From positions 116,420 to 180,419 of the forward strand of contig CALVBC010000029.1 in NCBI GenBank assembly GCA_944325685.1: DNA of 64,000 nucleotides, read 5' to 3'. Made by a program: the position numbers and the translations under genes. How positions within the stretch are numbered: position 1 is the first letter of the stretch; every line of letters starts with the position of its first letter. Source of the DNA: an uncultured Erysipelotrichaceae bacterium. GTDB lineage: Bacteria; Bacillota_I; Bacilli_A; Erysipelotrichales; Erysipelotrichaceae. The notes below the pieces were generated by a model. The model saw only the letters and a list, made by a program, of their open reading frames with translations, searched no databases and was not told the DNA's origin. Shown here piece by piece: positions 1-9,634 of this stretch.

Positions 1-1
1 T

Positions 2-757
2 AAATCGAGCTTGACCAATGCATTAGTCGGTGAAAATAGAGTCATCGTATCGGATATCGAAGGGACGACCCGCGATGCGATCGATACGGTCTTTAAAGTA
101 AATGGCAAACAATATGTCGCCATCGATACCGCTGGGATCAGAAAGCGTGGCAAAGTCATTGAGAATATCGAAAAGTATTCGGTCTTACGGGCAAAAGCGG
201 CGATCGATCGCGCTGATGTCGTCTTGGTCGTCATCGATGGCGAAAGAGGCATCATCGAACAGGACAAGCACGTCGCCGGCTTAGCACATGAGGCCCTTAA
301 AGGTGTCATCATCGTCTACAATAAATGGGATCTTGTTAAAAAGGACCAAAATACGATGAGTGAGATCACTAAAAAGATCCGTGATGAATTCCAATATCTG
401 GATTATGCGCCGATCGCTTTTACCAGCGCTTTAGAGAATAAAAGGGTCAATACCTTATTGCCACTGATCGAAGAGGTCTATGAAAATGTCAATCGTCGGA
501 TCACGACGTCAGTATTGAATGAGGTCATCATGGATGCCCAGATGTCTAATCCACCAAAGACACACAATGGTAAACGACTTAAGATCTACTATGCATCACA
601 AGTCGAAAGCGCACCTTGTGTCATCGCTTTATTTGTGAATGATCCTGAATTATTGCATTTCTCATATAAGCGTTATATCGAAAATAAGCTCAGGGAAGCC
701 TTTGCGTTTGAAGGGGTCCCGATCAATATCAAAGCTATCAAAAAGGAGGACCGCTAG
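2..757 (+). CDS. der: Ribosome biogenesis GTPase Der (EngA), 3' part; 5' end outside window
   Basis: Der is a tandem-domain GTPase that acts in assembly of the 50S subunit. Only the last 251 residues are present. The reading frame is open to the left edge and enters at the P-loop of the second G domain (GKSSLTNAL). It continues with the G2 region (GTTRDAID), G3 (DTAG), G4 (NKWD) and a G5-like TSAL, and ends in the C-terminal KH-like domain. The family is usually about 435 residues, so the first G domain lies upstream of the window. An apparent TTG start at 11 is only an internal codon. The stop codon overlaps the gpsA start by one base, so the two are probably co-transcribed. Confidence 0.95.
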   Translation, partial: KSSLTNALVGENRVIVSDIEGTTRDAIDTVFKVNGKQYVAIDTAGIRKRGKVIENIEKYSVLRAKAAIDRADVVLVVIDGERGIIEQDKHVAGLAHEALKGVIIVYNKWDLVKKDQNTMSEITKKIRDEFQYLDYAPIAFTSALENKRVNTLLPLIEEVYENVNRRITTSVLNEVIMDAQMSNPPKTHNGKRLKIYYASQVESAPCVIALFVNDPELLHFSYKRYIENKLREAFAFEGVPINIKAIKKEDR

Positions 758-1752
758 TGAAGATCGCTGTTATCGGTAGTGGTAGTTGGTCGACAGCTTT
801 AAGCCAAGTCTTAGTTGATAATGGTCACGATGTGATCATCTATGGTATCGCAAAAGAGGAGATCGACGATATCAATATTAACCACCGCAATAGTAAGTTT
901 TTTGATCGTGATATCCACCCTGATATCAAGGCAACACTGGATCTAAGTGTCGTCAAGGATGCTGAGATCATCTTATTAGGTGTTCCTGTCTTAGCCCAAG
1001 AGAGCGTATTAAGACAAGTAGATGCCATATTAGATAAACCGGTGACATTTATCAATGTCGCCAAGGGTTTCCATCCTGAGACAAAAAAACGCCTCTCCGA
1101 AGAGATCATGGCGATCATGGGTGATAAAGCCCGTCATGTCGTTTCTCTTATCGGACCAAGTCATGCCGAAGAGGTCATCGAGCGTAAGCTCACCTTGGTC
1201 AATTCTGTTTGTGAAGATGAAGAAGAAGCTAAAAAGATCCAAGCGTTATTCGCTAATGATTACTTCAGAGTCTATACCAATACCGATGTGATCGGAGCTG
1301 AGATCGCAGCAGCGCTCAAGAATATCATGGCGATCGCAAGTGGCGCTTTATCTGGTTTGGGGCAAGGTGATAATGCTAAAGCGGCCCTGATGACAAGAGG
1401 CTTAGCTGAGATCACTCGTTTCGGTTTAGCTTGTGGTGGTAAACTTGAGACCTTTTTAGGCCTCAATGGCGTCGGTGATCTGATCGTTACTTGTTCATCG
1501 CTGCATTCACGTAACTATCAGGCCGGTCTTGCGATCGGTAAGGCTGATGATGCCACGGTCTTTTTAGCCACTAATCAGAAGACGACCGAGGGCATCAACA
1601 CCACCAAGACCGTCTATAACTTAGCTAAAGAGCTATCTATCGATATGCCGATCACAAATGAGGTCTACGCTGTTCTTTTTGAAGGTAAGCGTCCTTCGAT
1701 CGCGATCGGTAACCTCATGCGTAGACCCCTACGTTCAGAAGTTGACAAATAA
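757..1752 (+). CDS. gpsA: NAD(P)-dependent glycerol-3-phosphate dehydrogenase
   Basis: This cytosolic enzyme reduces dihydroxyacetone phosphate to sn-glycerol 3-phosphate, the first step of phospholipid synthesis. The 331-residue protein has the N-terminal Rossmann signature GSGSWSTAL. The C-terminal half carries the family blocks LKNIMAIASG, GLGQGDNAKAALMTRGL and LGLNGVGDLIVTC. The GTG start overlaps the der stop and is preceded by AAAAAGGAGG, a strong ribosome site located inside der. Length is normal for the family. A Rho-independent terminator follows directly, so der-gpsA ends here. The der-gpsA pair is a common arrangement in Bacillota. Confidence 0.96.
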   Translation: MKIAVIGSGSWSTALSQVLVDNGHDVIIYGIAKEEIDDININHRNSKFFDRDIHPDIKATLDLSVVKDAEIILLGVPVLAQESVLRQVDAILDKPVTFINVAKGFHPETKKRLSEEIMAIMGDKARHVVSLIGPSHAEEVIERKLTLVNSVCEDEEEAKKIQALFANDYFRVYTNTDVIGAEIAAALKNIMAIASGALSGLGQGDNAKAALMTRGLAEITRFGLACGGKLETFLGLNGVGDLIVTCSSLHSRNYQAGLAIGKADDATVFLATNQKTTEGINTTKTVYNLAKELSIDMPITNEVYAVLFEGKRPSIAIGNLMRRPLRSEVDK

Positions 1753-1770
1753 GGCCTCAGGGCTTTTTTT
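1751..1770 (+). terminator. Rho-independent terminator of der-gpsA
   Basis: A 6-bp stem AAGGCC/GGCTTT with one G-U pair and the loop TCAG runs directly into seven T residues. It begins inside the gpsA stop codon. Confidence 0.7.
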
Positions 1771-1779
1771 GATGCACTA

Positions 1780-1804
1780 AAAAAGCTCCACCGAAATGGA
1801 GCTT
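1780..1804 (-). terminator. Rho-independent terminator of the degV-PBP operon
   Basis: An 8-bp stem AAGCTCCA/TGGAGCTT with a 6-nt loop is followed on the minus strand by a T-run. It lies 5 bp past the stop codon of the penicillin-binding protein. Confidence 0.85.
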
Positions 1805-1809
1805 AAGAT

Positions 1810-4800
1810 CTAATCATCACGATCGTCGTTTGGACGATCGTTTTCATTATCGATATCACTATCGTCATTGAGCCTTGAGATATCGACGACTTCACAGAAC
1901 TCATTGTTTGATCCATTCATCGATGCACAAACTTCTACTTCATTAGCGTTTAAGATATCGCTCATACTGTAGTTAAGTGTCGTCTGAGTCGATGAAGTCG
2001 AGCTTGAATCGATGACACTACCATCAACGATCAGCCTTGCCTCAAAACCGACATCATCAGGTGTCCGATAGTGGATCCTCGGGAAGTATAGACGACCATA
2101 TGCGTGGGTTACCTTACCGCTGAGACTTGTTGCGGTGAGGTCTTGCATACCAACGCCGGCATCACCGAGCATATTGAAGATGACATCGATATCACCATAG
2201 CCATCAGGTTCGACACTGATACCAGCTAAGGTAGCTTCACGATATTCATATTCGATCTCGCTTTCTGGCACAAGTTCGGCATATTCCTTTTTGATAAGAC
2301 CGGTGACTGGTGTTCCTACAGTCGGTTCAACATATGGATATAGACCTCTCACATGAGTGATCTCAACGACATCGCTTGGCCTTTCGATCGCTTTTGCTTC
2401 ATAGCCAAAGTGTTCGATACCAGCATCCAATAAGATATTACCGATCTGACCTTTGAGGTTGATATTGTCATCTCTTGAGGTCGTATAGGCACCCTCTTGA
2501 GCGCGGTCAAAGCCGATCCAGATGGCATTGGTATATTCGTTTGTCGAACATACAAGCCATGAGTCTTTAGCGGCACCAACTGGGATACCATAGCTTTCAC
2601 CGCTATCACCCCAGTCAGTGGTCCCAGTCTTGGCATATACAGGATAGGAATCCTTTAAGATCTGGGTGTAGTTATACCAATCACCATAGACGACTTCATA
2701 TTCAAGTTGGGCTGATAGATAAGCGGCAGCCTCGGAAACGACGCGTTCTCCTTCGGTATCAGCTGTATAAGTCGTACCATCAGCCATCGTGACATAACGA
2801 ATGGTATGTGGTTTGATATATCGTCCACCATTGAACAAGATCGCATGGGCACCAGCTAATTGTTCTGGTGATACTTGTAAGGTATTACCACCGATCGCAT
2901 ACTGTAAGTCAAATGACGAAGCATCGACTTCAAAACCGATCGCATTCAAGAAATCGACACAGAATTCCTCGCCTTCTTGATCGATGACCGCTTGTAGGGT
3001 CTGGATCGCTGGTGTGTTCAAAGATCTCGCGACCGCTTCCGTCATAAGCATATCACCATCATATGTGCCACTGGCATTGGCGATCAAGTGATCCGAACCA
3101 TATAGATAGATCGGTCGGTCAGTGATCGTATGGGTCGTAGCCCAACCGAGCTTTTCAAAGGCTAAGAGGTATTCAAAGATCGGTTTGATCGTTGAACCAG
3201 GTTGGATCTTCGACATGGTAGCCCGGTTCCAGTTAAGGGCACCAGTCTGATTTCTACCACCACCGATGGCGACGACAGCGCCGGTCTGGTTGTTCATCGA
3301 GATGATGGCGCTTTGTAGGTCGTCACGATACCAATTGACCTGTTCGTTGGTGTTTTGGATATCATATACGAGTTGTTGCATATAAGGATCCATGTTGGTA
3401 TAGATCTTCATCGAATTGGTCGTTGGATCAAGACCAGTGACTTCTTTCACTTCGTCGATTACCGCATCGATATAGCTTTGATAGTATGGGATCTCATCAT
3501 TCCAGACATTGCTTTCACCGACTAATTGATCCTCTAATTTGACTGCCTTAGCTAAGTCGCATTCCTCTTGGGTGATATAGCCATGATAGACCATCATATT
3601 CAAGACTTCATTGCGTCTTTGCGTACCGTTTTCTAGATACATGATATCAGCGCTGACGTAGATATTAGTCTCATCGTATTTGATCAGTTCATTATATGGG
3701 TTACATGAGTTAGGTGAATTGATGATACCAGCTAAGAAAGCTGATTCCGATAGATCTAACTCACTGACATCTTTGCCAAAGTAGTATTGAGCAGCTTTTT
3801 GGATACCACGGATATTATTACCGAAGTTGATACGGTTTAAGTAGCTAGCGAAGATATCACGCTTATCAAGCTTGGCATCAGCTTCGATCGCTAAGATGAT
3901 CTCTTGTGCTTTTCTTTGGACCGATCTTTGAGCGATCGTCGAATCTTCACCGGCATCTACCTGGAAGTAGGTATTTTTGATCAGTTGCATCGTGAAGGTA
4001 CTACCACCTTGATCAAATGATCCTGAGCGGAGGTTTTCTAATGCCGCTTTGGTGAAACGCGGGATATCAAAACCGAAGTGATCAAAGAAACGCGAGTCCT
4101 CGATCGCTAAGAAGGCATCGACCAAGACATTAGGCATCTCTTCATAACCGACATTTTCGCGCTTATACTCACCAAGCTCAGCGACGACTTCATCATTGGC
4201 GTCATAGATGACACTTGACTCTTCGGCGACAAGATCAGTTAGGACAAGCTCAGGCATGCCTTCTAATAGGTTGAAACCGATGATGGCACAGGCGATGACC
4301 CCGATGATGCCGATCCCGACGATCGAAGAGGTGATGATCGAAGCGATGAAGACCCCTTTAGAAGCCTTAGGGCGCTCATTACTTGGTCTTTCATCTTGTA
4401 GTCTTCCCTCTTGGATCTTATCATAACGCGCTTTTTTAGCTCTTTTTTCTTTAAAGCCTTTCCACTTAGTTTTGATCTTATCGAAGAAGGATGGTTCGGT
4501 ATCGTTTTTGACTTCAACGACTTTTTTGGCCATCGGTTTAGGTTGAGCGCTCTTTTGTTTAGGGCGAGGATCTTTTTGGATCTTCTTTAGCTCTTCGCTG
4601 GTCTTGATGACTTTTGTCGTATCACTGACATCTTTGGTCTGTGGTTTGGTCTTTTTGACGACCTTTGTCGTATTTTGACTGGTTGCCTTTTTAGTGACTT
4701 TTTTTACCGTTTGAGGACCGTTTGTCATCGTCTTATCGGTATTAGTGCTTTTTTTTGTTTGTACACCTTCCTTTTTGACTGGTGATGTCGTCTTTTTAGG

Positions 4801-5007
4801 TTTAGGAGCACTTGGTTTAGTCTCTTTATCAGTAGTAGGTCTACTAACTTCTCTTTTAGCTGTAGCATCAGTGGCCTCTACTTTAGCCACGTTAGAAACA
4901 TCCTTTTTTTCTAAGGATGTCTTGGTACTTATATCTTTTTGGATCTTACGATTTTGGACCCTTCTTTGCGCAGCGGTCTTTTTTCTTACTTCTTCTTCTT
5001 TTTTCAT
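1810..5007 (-). CDS. Class A penicillin-binding protein (GT51 transglycosylase plus transpeptidase)
   Basis: A bifunctional peptidoglycan synthase of 1065 residues, anchored in the membrane with its catalytic domains outside. Residues 1 to about 215 are a Lys/Thr/Ser/Pro-rich, highly charged cytoplasmic tail. One membrane helix follows at about 217-247. The GT51 domain has the catalytic block EDSRFFDHFG near residue 304 and GGSTFTMQLIKNT. The transpeptidase shows the SxxK serine in GSTIKP near 600, SLN, and KTGTTDWGDS near 791. The C-terminus is an acidic Asp/Asn-rich tail. It is longer than the usual 700-900 residues mainly because of the N-terminal tail. It starts 8 bp after the degV stop, so the two form an operon. 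I cannot tell whether it is a PBP1a or PBP1b orthologue. Confidence 0.95.
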   Translation of the reverse strand: MKKEEEVRKKTAAQRRVQNRKIQKDISTKTSLEKKDVSNVAKVEATDATAKREVSRPTTDKETKPSAPKPKKTTSPVKKEGVQTKKSTNTDKTMTNGPQTVKKVTKKATSQNTTKVVKKTKPQTKDVSDTTKVIKTSEELKKIQKDPRPKQKSAQPKPMAKKVVEVKNDTEPSFFDKIKTKWKGFKEKRAKKARYDKIQEGRLQDERPSNERPKASKGVFIASIITSSIVGIGIIGVIACAIIGFNLLEGMPELVLTDLVAEESSVIYDANDEVVAELGEYKRENVGYEEMPNVLVDAFLAIEDSRFFDHFGFDIPRFTKAALENLRSGSFDQGGSTFTMQLIKNTYFQVDAGEDSTIAQRSVQRKAQEIILAIEADAKLDKRDIFASYLNRINFGNNIRGIQKAAQYYFGKDVSELDLSESAFLAGIINSPNSCNPYNELIKYDETNIYVSADIMYLENGTQRRNEVLNMMVYHGYITQEECDLAKAVKLEDQLVGESNVWNDEIPYYQSYIDAVIDEVKEVTGLDPTTNSMKIYTNMDPYMQQLVYDIQNTNEQVNWYRDDLQSAIISMNNQTGAVVAIGGGRNQTGALNWNRATMSKIQPGSTIKPIFEYLLAFEKLGWATTHTITDRPIYLYGSDHLIANASGTYDGDMLMTEAVARSLNTPAIQTLQAVIDQEGEEFCVDFLNAIGFEVDASSFDLQYAIGGNTLQVSPEQLAGAHAILFNGGRYIKPHTIRYVTMADGTTYTADTEGERVVSEAAAYLSAQLEYEVVYGDWYNYTQILKDSYPVYAKTGTTDWGDSGESYGIPVGAAKDSWLVCSTNEYTNAIWIGFDRAQEGAYTTSRDDNINLKGQIGNILLDAGIEHFGYEAKAIERPSDVVEITHVRGLYPYVEPTVGTPVTGLIKKEYAELVPESEIEYEYREATLAGISVEPDGYGDIDVIFNMLGDAGVGMQDLTATSLSGKVTHAYGRLYFPRIHYRTPDDVGFEARLIVDGSVIDSSSTSSTQTTLNYSMSDILNANEVEVCASMNGSNNEFCEVVDISRLNDDSDIDNENDRPNDDRDD

Positions 5008-5015
5008 AGGTCATA

Positions 5016-5891
5016 TCATACCATAAATCGGTAATCGGTTTCTTCTTTAAAGTATTGGATAGCGATCGCTTTTAGACCAGTATGGATAGCGACTGGATTG
5101 TATAAGGAAATGATCTCAACACGACAATTGGGGAAGGACTTTTTCAAGTCATCTTGCAAGATGATCGCATCACCATAATTGTCGACATGAGCGACGATGA
5201 TCGTATAGGCTTCATCACCGATCGCCTCCCTCATATGATCACTAGCTTTCTTGAGGGCTTTTTTAAAGGTCCTGGTCTTAGTGAGGACAGATATCTTGCC
5301 GTCAGTCTTTTTGGAGATCGCTAAGATCGGTTTGATCATGAAGAAATCAGCGATCGTAGCACTCGCTTTTGATAGACGCCCGCTTTTGGTCAGATGCATC
5401 ATGTCATCAGGGATGATGAGCGTATCGGCTTTATTAGCTATCGCTTCGGCTTCATTTAATACTTCACGGATGTCGCGACCCTTATTTTCGATCTCATCTT
5501 TGAGATATTCGATGAGATACTTCTGCAAGACAGCCGTTACACCACAATCGACGCAGTGAAGGGGCATATCGGCTTGGTCAGCCGCGATATATAAAGCATT
5601 CATCGTACCGCTAAGCCCAGCACAGATGGGTACAGCGATGGCTTGTGTATAACCATTGGCTTTTAATGAGCGGAATAATTCATTTATCAGACCCAAGGGT
5701 GGTAAAGATGTCGACATCGTCGCTCCGTTTTTTAATCCCTTGATCACATCAGCACTGGATACCTTCTCGATGTCAAAGTAGTTCTTACCATCGATCTCTA
5801 TCTGTAGGGGTAAAGAGAAGATACCGATCTTGCGCATATCATCGATCCCATGCCCACAACCACTATCGGTGATAAAAGCGATTTTCTCCAT
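5016..5891 (-). CDS. DegV family fatty-acid-binding protein
   Basis: A 291-residue DegV-family protein. Characterised members bind fatty acids, and some feed the FakA/FakB fatty acid kinase. The N-terminus has the lipid-site region IAFITDSGCG. The middle has STSLPP, and GLSGTM is the usual second lipid-site block. I start it at the ATG at 5891 because AAGGAGGT sits just upstream; a longer in-frame start at 5933 lacks this. The gene lies just upstream of the class A PBP on the same strand and is divergent from dnaE. A fakA gene is not visible here, so a FakB role is only an inference. Confidence 0.9.
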   Translation of the reverse strand: MEKIAFITDSGCGHGIDDMRKIGIFSLPLQIEIDGKNYFDIEKVSSADVIKGLKNGATMSTSLPPLGLINELFRSLKANGYTQAIAVPICAGLSGTMNALYIAADQADMPLHCVDCGVTAVLQKYLIEYLKDEIENKGRDIREVLNEAEAIANKADTLIIPDDMMHLTKSGRLSKASATIADFFMIKPILAISKKTDGKISVLTKTRTFKKALKKASDHMREAIGDEAYTIIVAHVDNYGDAIILQDDLKKSFPNCRVEIISLYNPVAIHTGLKAIAIQYFKEETDYRFMV

Positions 5892-5978
5892 AAGGTGACC
5901 TCCTTTTATATATTTATCATGATCTATGATCACACTGATACTTCATACTTCTGAAGCAAAAATATTATAACAGTGTTG

Positions 5979-5990
5979 TATAATAATGTC
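5979..5990 (+). promoter_or_regulatory. dnaE promoter -10 box, predicted leaderless transcript
   Basis: TATAAT at 5979-5984 is followed by a 6-nt spacer and then the ATG at 5991. The expected transcription start is therefore the A of the start codon, and no ribosome site is present. The -35 region is poor. An in-frame GTG at 5973 would place this -10 box inside the coding sequence, which argues against it as the start. Confidence 0.6.
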
Positions 5991-8963
5991 ATGATTATTA
6001 GTCCATACATCCGTTCTTCATATACTCTTTTAGAGAGCCTTGTCCGATACGATGAGCTCATCGCTAAGGCTAAGTCTTTAGACTGTGCGTATCTCGCTTT
6101 AGTCGATCGCAATATGCACTCAGCGATGGCCTTTAAAAAGGCTTTAGAAAAGACCGATATCAAGGCGATATATGGATTAGAAATAAGATATCGATATAAG
6201 GAAAATGAAGATGATATCGTCATCTATGCAAGAAATGATCGTGGTTATCACTTTTTATATCTAGCTTCATCGATCATGTGCGCTGAAGAGCGTGCATTAG
6301 CTAAAGAAGACCTTGATCGATATCGCGATGATGTCGTTATCATCATCCCATCGACCAGTAAATTCGTCGATCTTGACATAGAGTCATTAAAAGCGGAATT
6401 TAAAAGCTTTTATATCGGTGTCACCGATGAACATTATCCCCATCAAAAAAAGCGCAATGATGAGCTTAAAAAGCGCTTTGAAGGTCCTGATATCCAAACG
6501 ATCGCATTTTATCGTACGCTATATATCGAAAAGGGCGATGAAGAAGCATATCGGATCTTGACGGCGATCAAGGACAAAAAGACGATCGACGATAAAGATC
6601 TGATCGTACCAAGTGGGATGCATCTATTAAGTGATGAAGAGATCAAAGCCTTATACAGTGAAGATGACATACTAAGGCTCATGCATCTATTTGAAGAGAT
6701 CTACTTTATCCCATCATATCATAAGACGACCTTACCAGCTTATAAGTGTCCATCAGGCTATAAGAGCCGTGATTACCTTGTCAACCTTGCACGCTTTGGC
6801 CTTTCTAAAAGGTGTAAAGGGCAAGTATCAGATGTATATAAGAAACGCTTAGATCATGAACTCAGTGTCATCTTGAAGATGCACTTTGAGGATTACTTCC
6901 TCATCGTCTATGATTTCATCCTCTTTGCGAAGAAAAACGGCATCATGGTGGGACCAGGTCGCGGCAGTTCAGCAGGATCACTTGTCGCTTATTGCCTTGG
7001 CATCACCGATATCGACCCGATCGCTTATGACCTCATCTTTGAGCGCTTTTTGAATAGTGAAAGGATCACGATGCCGGATATCGATGTTGACTTCCCTGAT
7101 GATAAAAGACAGATCGTGATCGACTATGTAAAGGACAAATACGGTGAAGAACACGTGGCTCATATCGTGACCTATGGTACGCTAAAGACCAAACAGGTCT
7201 TGCGCGATGTGGCTAGGGTCATCGGGTATGAGCGGATCGATCCTTTATGTAAACTGATCCCTGATGATAAGTTGAGCTTGAAGGAAGCTTATGGCATCAA
7301 GGCTTTCAAAGAGCGGATCAAGGCTGATCAAAAGGCGGCATATCTATATCAGATGAGTTTGAAACTAGAAGGTTTACCAAGGCATTATTCGACCCATGCC
7401 GCTGGTATCGTCATCAGTGCTAAAGACCTCAAAGATATCGTGCCTTTAGTCAAGGTCGAAGAAGACATGGCTTCCGTTGGTATCACCCAGAGTTTTCTAG
7501 AAGAGCTCGGTCTTATCAAGATCGACTTTTTAGGACTTAAAAATCTCAGTGTCATTGCTGAAGTATCGGATGACATCAAAAAGGATGACCCGACGTTTGA
7601 TATCACCAAGATCCCTTTAGATGATCCCAAGACCTATAAACTGATCGATGATGTGAATGTATTAGGGATCTTCCAGCTTGAATCAAATGGCATGCAGAAT
7701 ATCATCAAGAAGATGAAGCCATCATCTTTTATCGATATCGCGACGACGATCGCCCTATTTAGACCAGGACCGATGCGCAATATCCCCGCCTATATCCAAA
7801 ATCGTCAAGATCCCAAGTCGATCAAATACTTGCACCCGGCTTTAAAACCGATCTTAGAGAGCACTAGTGGGATCATCATCTACCAAGAACAGATCATGCA
7901 GATAGCGCAGGTCTTAGCTAATTTTAGCTATGCCAAGGCGGATATCATGCGCAGAGCCATGAGTAAGAAAAAAGAGGATGAACTGATATCTTTAAAGAAT
8001 GACTTTATTAATGGAGCGACCAGTAATGGGGTCGAAAAAAAGACCGCTGAAGCCATCTATGATCTCATCTTGAGGTTTGCCAATTACGGTTTCAATAAAT
8101 CCCATAGTATCGCTTATGGTATGATCGCTTATGAAGAAGCTTATCTTAAAGCTAATTATCCTCTGTATTTCTATAAAGCCCTTTTGAATAATGTCATCTC
8201 TTCCAACAACAAGACCTATGAATACATCCTTGAATGCAAAAGGGTAGCTTTAAAGGTCAATGGTCCTGATATCAATAAGTCATATGATACCTACATCATC
8301 GAAGATGATCACTTGCGGATGCCTTTTGGTGTCGTCAAAAACGTCGGATCGATGTCGATCAAAGCGATCATCAAAGAAAGGGGAAATGGACCTTTTAAAG
8401 ACTACAGTGAGACGATCGCGCGGATCAAAGGCATCGGTAAAACAGCGATCGAATCCCTGATCGATGCAGGGGCTTTTGATGGTTTCTTACTATCACGCAA
8501 GACGATGCGGGCCAATCTATATGAGGCGGTAAAGGTCGAGATGGGGATGCTGCTTGGGCCACAGCTTGGGATCAAGCTGACTGAATATCCTGATGATATC
8601 AAAGAGGTCATCGCTAGGGAAAAGGAAGTTCTCGGCTTTGCGATCAGCTTCGATCAGATCGAAGAGATCAAAAAACGTCATCATATCATCTGTGATCCTT
8701 TATATCGCATCAAGGGTACAAGTGGTAAGGTCAAAGGCTTAGCTGAGGTCATGCGTTATCGGATCATCACCGATAAAAGAGGTCAGAGGATGTGCTTTAT
8801 GACGGTCAGTGATGATACGGATATATGCGATCTCACGATATTTGCGTTTGAGTATGCGCAAATGCAAGATATAATAAGGAATAGTAAGGGCAAGTATGTC
8901 TATTTTGAAGGGACAGTCGATCACGACTCGATACTTGTCGATCGTTTAGAGATCAAGGAATGA
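5991..8963 (+). CDS. dnaE: DNA polymerase III alpha subunit, DnaE type
   Basis: A replicative polymerase of the DnaE type, 990 residues from the ATG at 5991, somewhat short for the family (about 1100). The N-terminal PHP-like domain (about 1-205) lacks the usual HxH and TDHGN metal ligands: the first motif reads SPYIRSSYTLLES. The polymerase core is intact, with GPGRGSSAGSLVAY near residue 320 and the catalytic block PDIDVDFPDD near 361. A fingers region and helix-hairpin-helix (IKGIGKTAIESL) follow, then a C-terminal OB-like domain. No proofreading exonuclease domain is present. In Bacillota this protein normally extends primers before PolC takes over. Its stop codon overlaps the following response regulator. 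Confidence 0.95.
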   Translation: MIISPYIRSSYTLLESLVRYDELIAKAKSLDCAYLALVDRNMHSAMAFKKALEKTDIKAIYGLEIRYRYKENEDDIVIYARNDRGYHFLYLASSIMCAEERALAKEDLDRYRDDVVIIIPSTSKFVDLDIESLKAEFKSFYIGVTDEHYPHQKKRNDELKKRFEGPDIQTIAFYRTLYIEKGDEEAYRILTAIKDKKTIDDKDLIVPSGMHLLSDEEIKALYSEDDILRLMHLFEEIYFIPSYHKTTLPAYKCPSGYKSRDYLVNLARFGLSKRCKGQVSDVYKKRLDHELSVILKMHFEDYFLIVYDFILFAKKNGIMVGPGRGSSAGSLVAYCLGITDIDPIAYDLIFERFLNSERITMPDIDVDFPDDKRQIVIDYVKDKYGEEHVAHIVTYGTLKTKQVLRDVARVIGYERIDPLCKLIPDDKLSLKEAYGIKAFKERIKADQKAAYLYQMSLKLEGLPRHYSTHAAGIVISAKDLKDIVPLVKVEEDMASVGITQSFLEELGLIKIDFLGLKNLSVIAEVSDDIKKDDPTFDITKIPLDDPKTYKLIDDVNVLGIFQLESNGMQNIIKKMKPSSFIDIATTIALFRPGPMRNIPAYIQNRQDPKSIKYLHPALKPILESTSGIIIYQEQIMQIAQVLANFSYAKADIMRRAMSKKKEDELISLKNDFINGATSNGVEKKTAEAIYDLILRFANYGFNKSHSIAYGMIAYEEAYLKANYPLYFYKALLNNVISSNNKTYEYILECKRVALKVNGPDINKSYDTYIIEDDHLRMPFGVVKNVGSMSIKAIIKERGNGPFKDYSETIARIKGIGKTAIESLIDAGAFDGFLLSRKTMRANLYEAVKVEMGMLLGPQLGIKLTEYPDDIKEVIAREKEVLGFAISFDQIEEIKKRHHIICDPLYRIKGTSGKVKGLAEVMRYRIITDKRGQRMCFMTVSDDTDICDLTIFAFEYAQMQDIIRNSKGKYVYFEGTVDHDSILVDRLEIKE

Positions 8964-9634
8964 GAAAAATGGTAAATATCTTAATTGTCGATGATGAACT
9001 GATGATCCGTGAGGTCGTCAAAGAATATGCCGAAGTAGCAGGATATACGTGTGATGAAGCAAGTGATGGCGCTATCGCTTTAGACATGATCGAAAAGAAG
9101 GATTATGATCTGATACTACTTGATATCATGATGCCGAATATGGATGGCTTTATGACTCTAAAGAAGATCAAAGCCCATAAGGATATCCCGGTGATCATGC
9201 TCAGTGCCCGCCAAGAAGAGAATGATAAGCTCTTCTCTTTTGAAGGTGGTGTCGATGATTATGTCACCAAGCCTTTTTCACCGAAAGAGCTGATGGCCAG
9301 GATCAAAGCGGTCTTAGACCGTTATAAGAGGAATACCAATGAGATCATCAAGGTCGATACTTTAGTGATCGATGTCGATGGTCGTAAAGTGACGATCGAT
9401 GATGAGAAGGTCGATATGACACCAAAGGAGATCGATCTTTTGATCTATCTGGCCCAACATAAGAATGTCGCCCTTTCGCGCGAGAAGCTTTTAAGCAGTG
9501 TTTGGGATTTTGATTACTATGGTGATGATCGTACAGTGGATACCCATATCAAGATGTTGCGTCATCATCTAGGTGAAAGATACCGCGATAAGATCGTCAC
9601 GGTCCGTGGGATGGGGTATAAGTTTGAAGTTTGA
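8960..9634 (+). CDS. OmpR/PhoB-family response regulator
   Basis: A two-component DNA-binding regulator of 224 residues. The receiver domain spans about 5-120, with the acidic pair D11-D12, the phospho-acceptor D55 in LLDIMMPN and the conserved Lys in VTKPF. A winged-helix output domain follows (about 130-224), containing the block DYYGDDRTVDTHIKMLR. The start is written at the ATG that overlaps the dnaE stop (ATGA). The ATG at 8969 is an alternative with better spacing to AAGGA. It is followed by its histidine kinase with an 11-nt overlap. The target and signal are unknown. Confidence 0.93.
   Translation: MRKMVNILIVDDELMIREVVKEYAEVAGYTCDEASDGAIALDMIEKKDYDLILLDIMMPNMDGFMTLKKIKAHKDIPVIMLSARQEENDKLFSFEGGVDDYVTKPFSPKELMARIKAVLDRYKRNTNEIIKVDTLVIDVDGRKVTIDDEKVDMTPKEIDLLIYLAQHKNVALSREKLLSSVWDFDYYGDDRTVDTHIKMLRHHLGERYRDKIVTVRGMGYKFEV

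Noticed and set aside
1030..1242. Minus-strand 70-residue frame in gpsA
   Set aside because: It sits entirely within a conserved gene and has no recognisable features; coding bias explains it.
5973..5990. GTG at 5973 as dnaE start
   Set aside because: The consensus -10 box lies downstream of it, so a transcript from this promoter would not contain it, and it has no ribosome site.
5930..6223. Minus-strand 97-residue frame opposite the dnaE start
   Set aside because: It lies antisense to dnaE and covers its promoter, has no ribosome site and no recognisable domain; a shadow frame.
9573..9623. Upstream ATG/GTG extension of the first histidine kinase
   Set aside because: It would read 17 residues inside the regulator's conserved C-terminus and add a non-hydrophobic leader; the TTG at 9624 is more natural.
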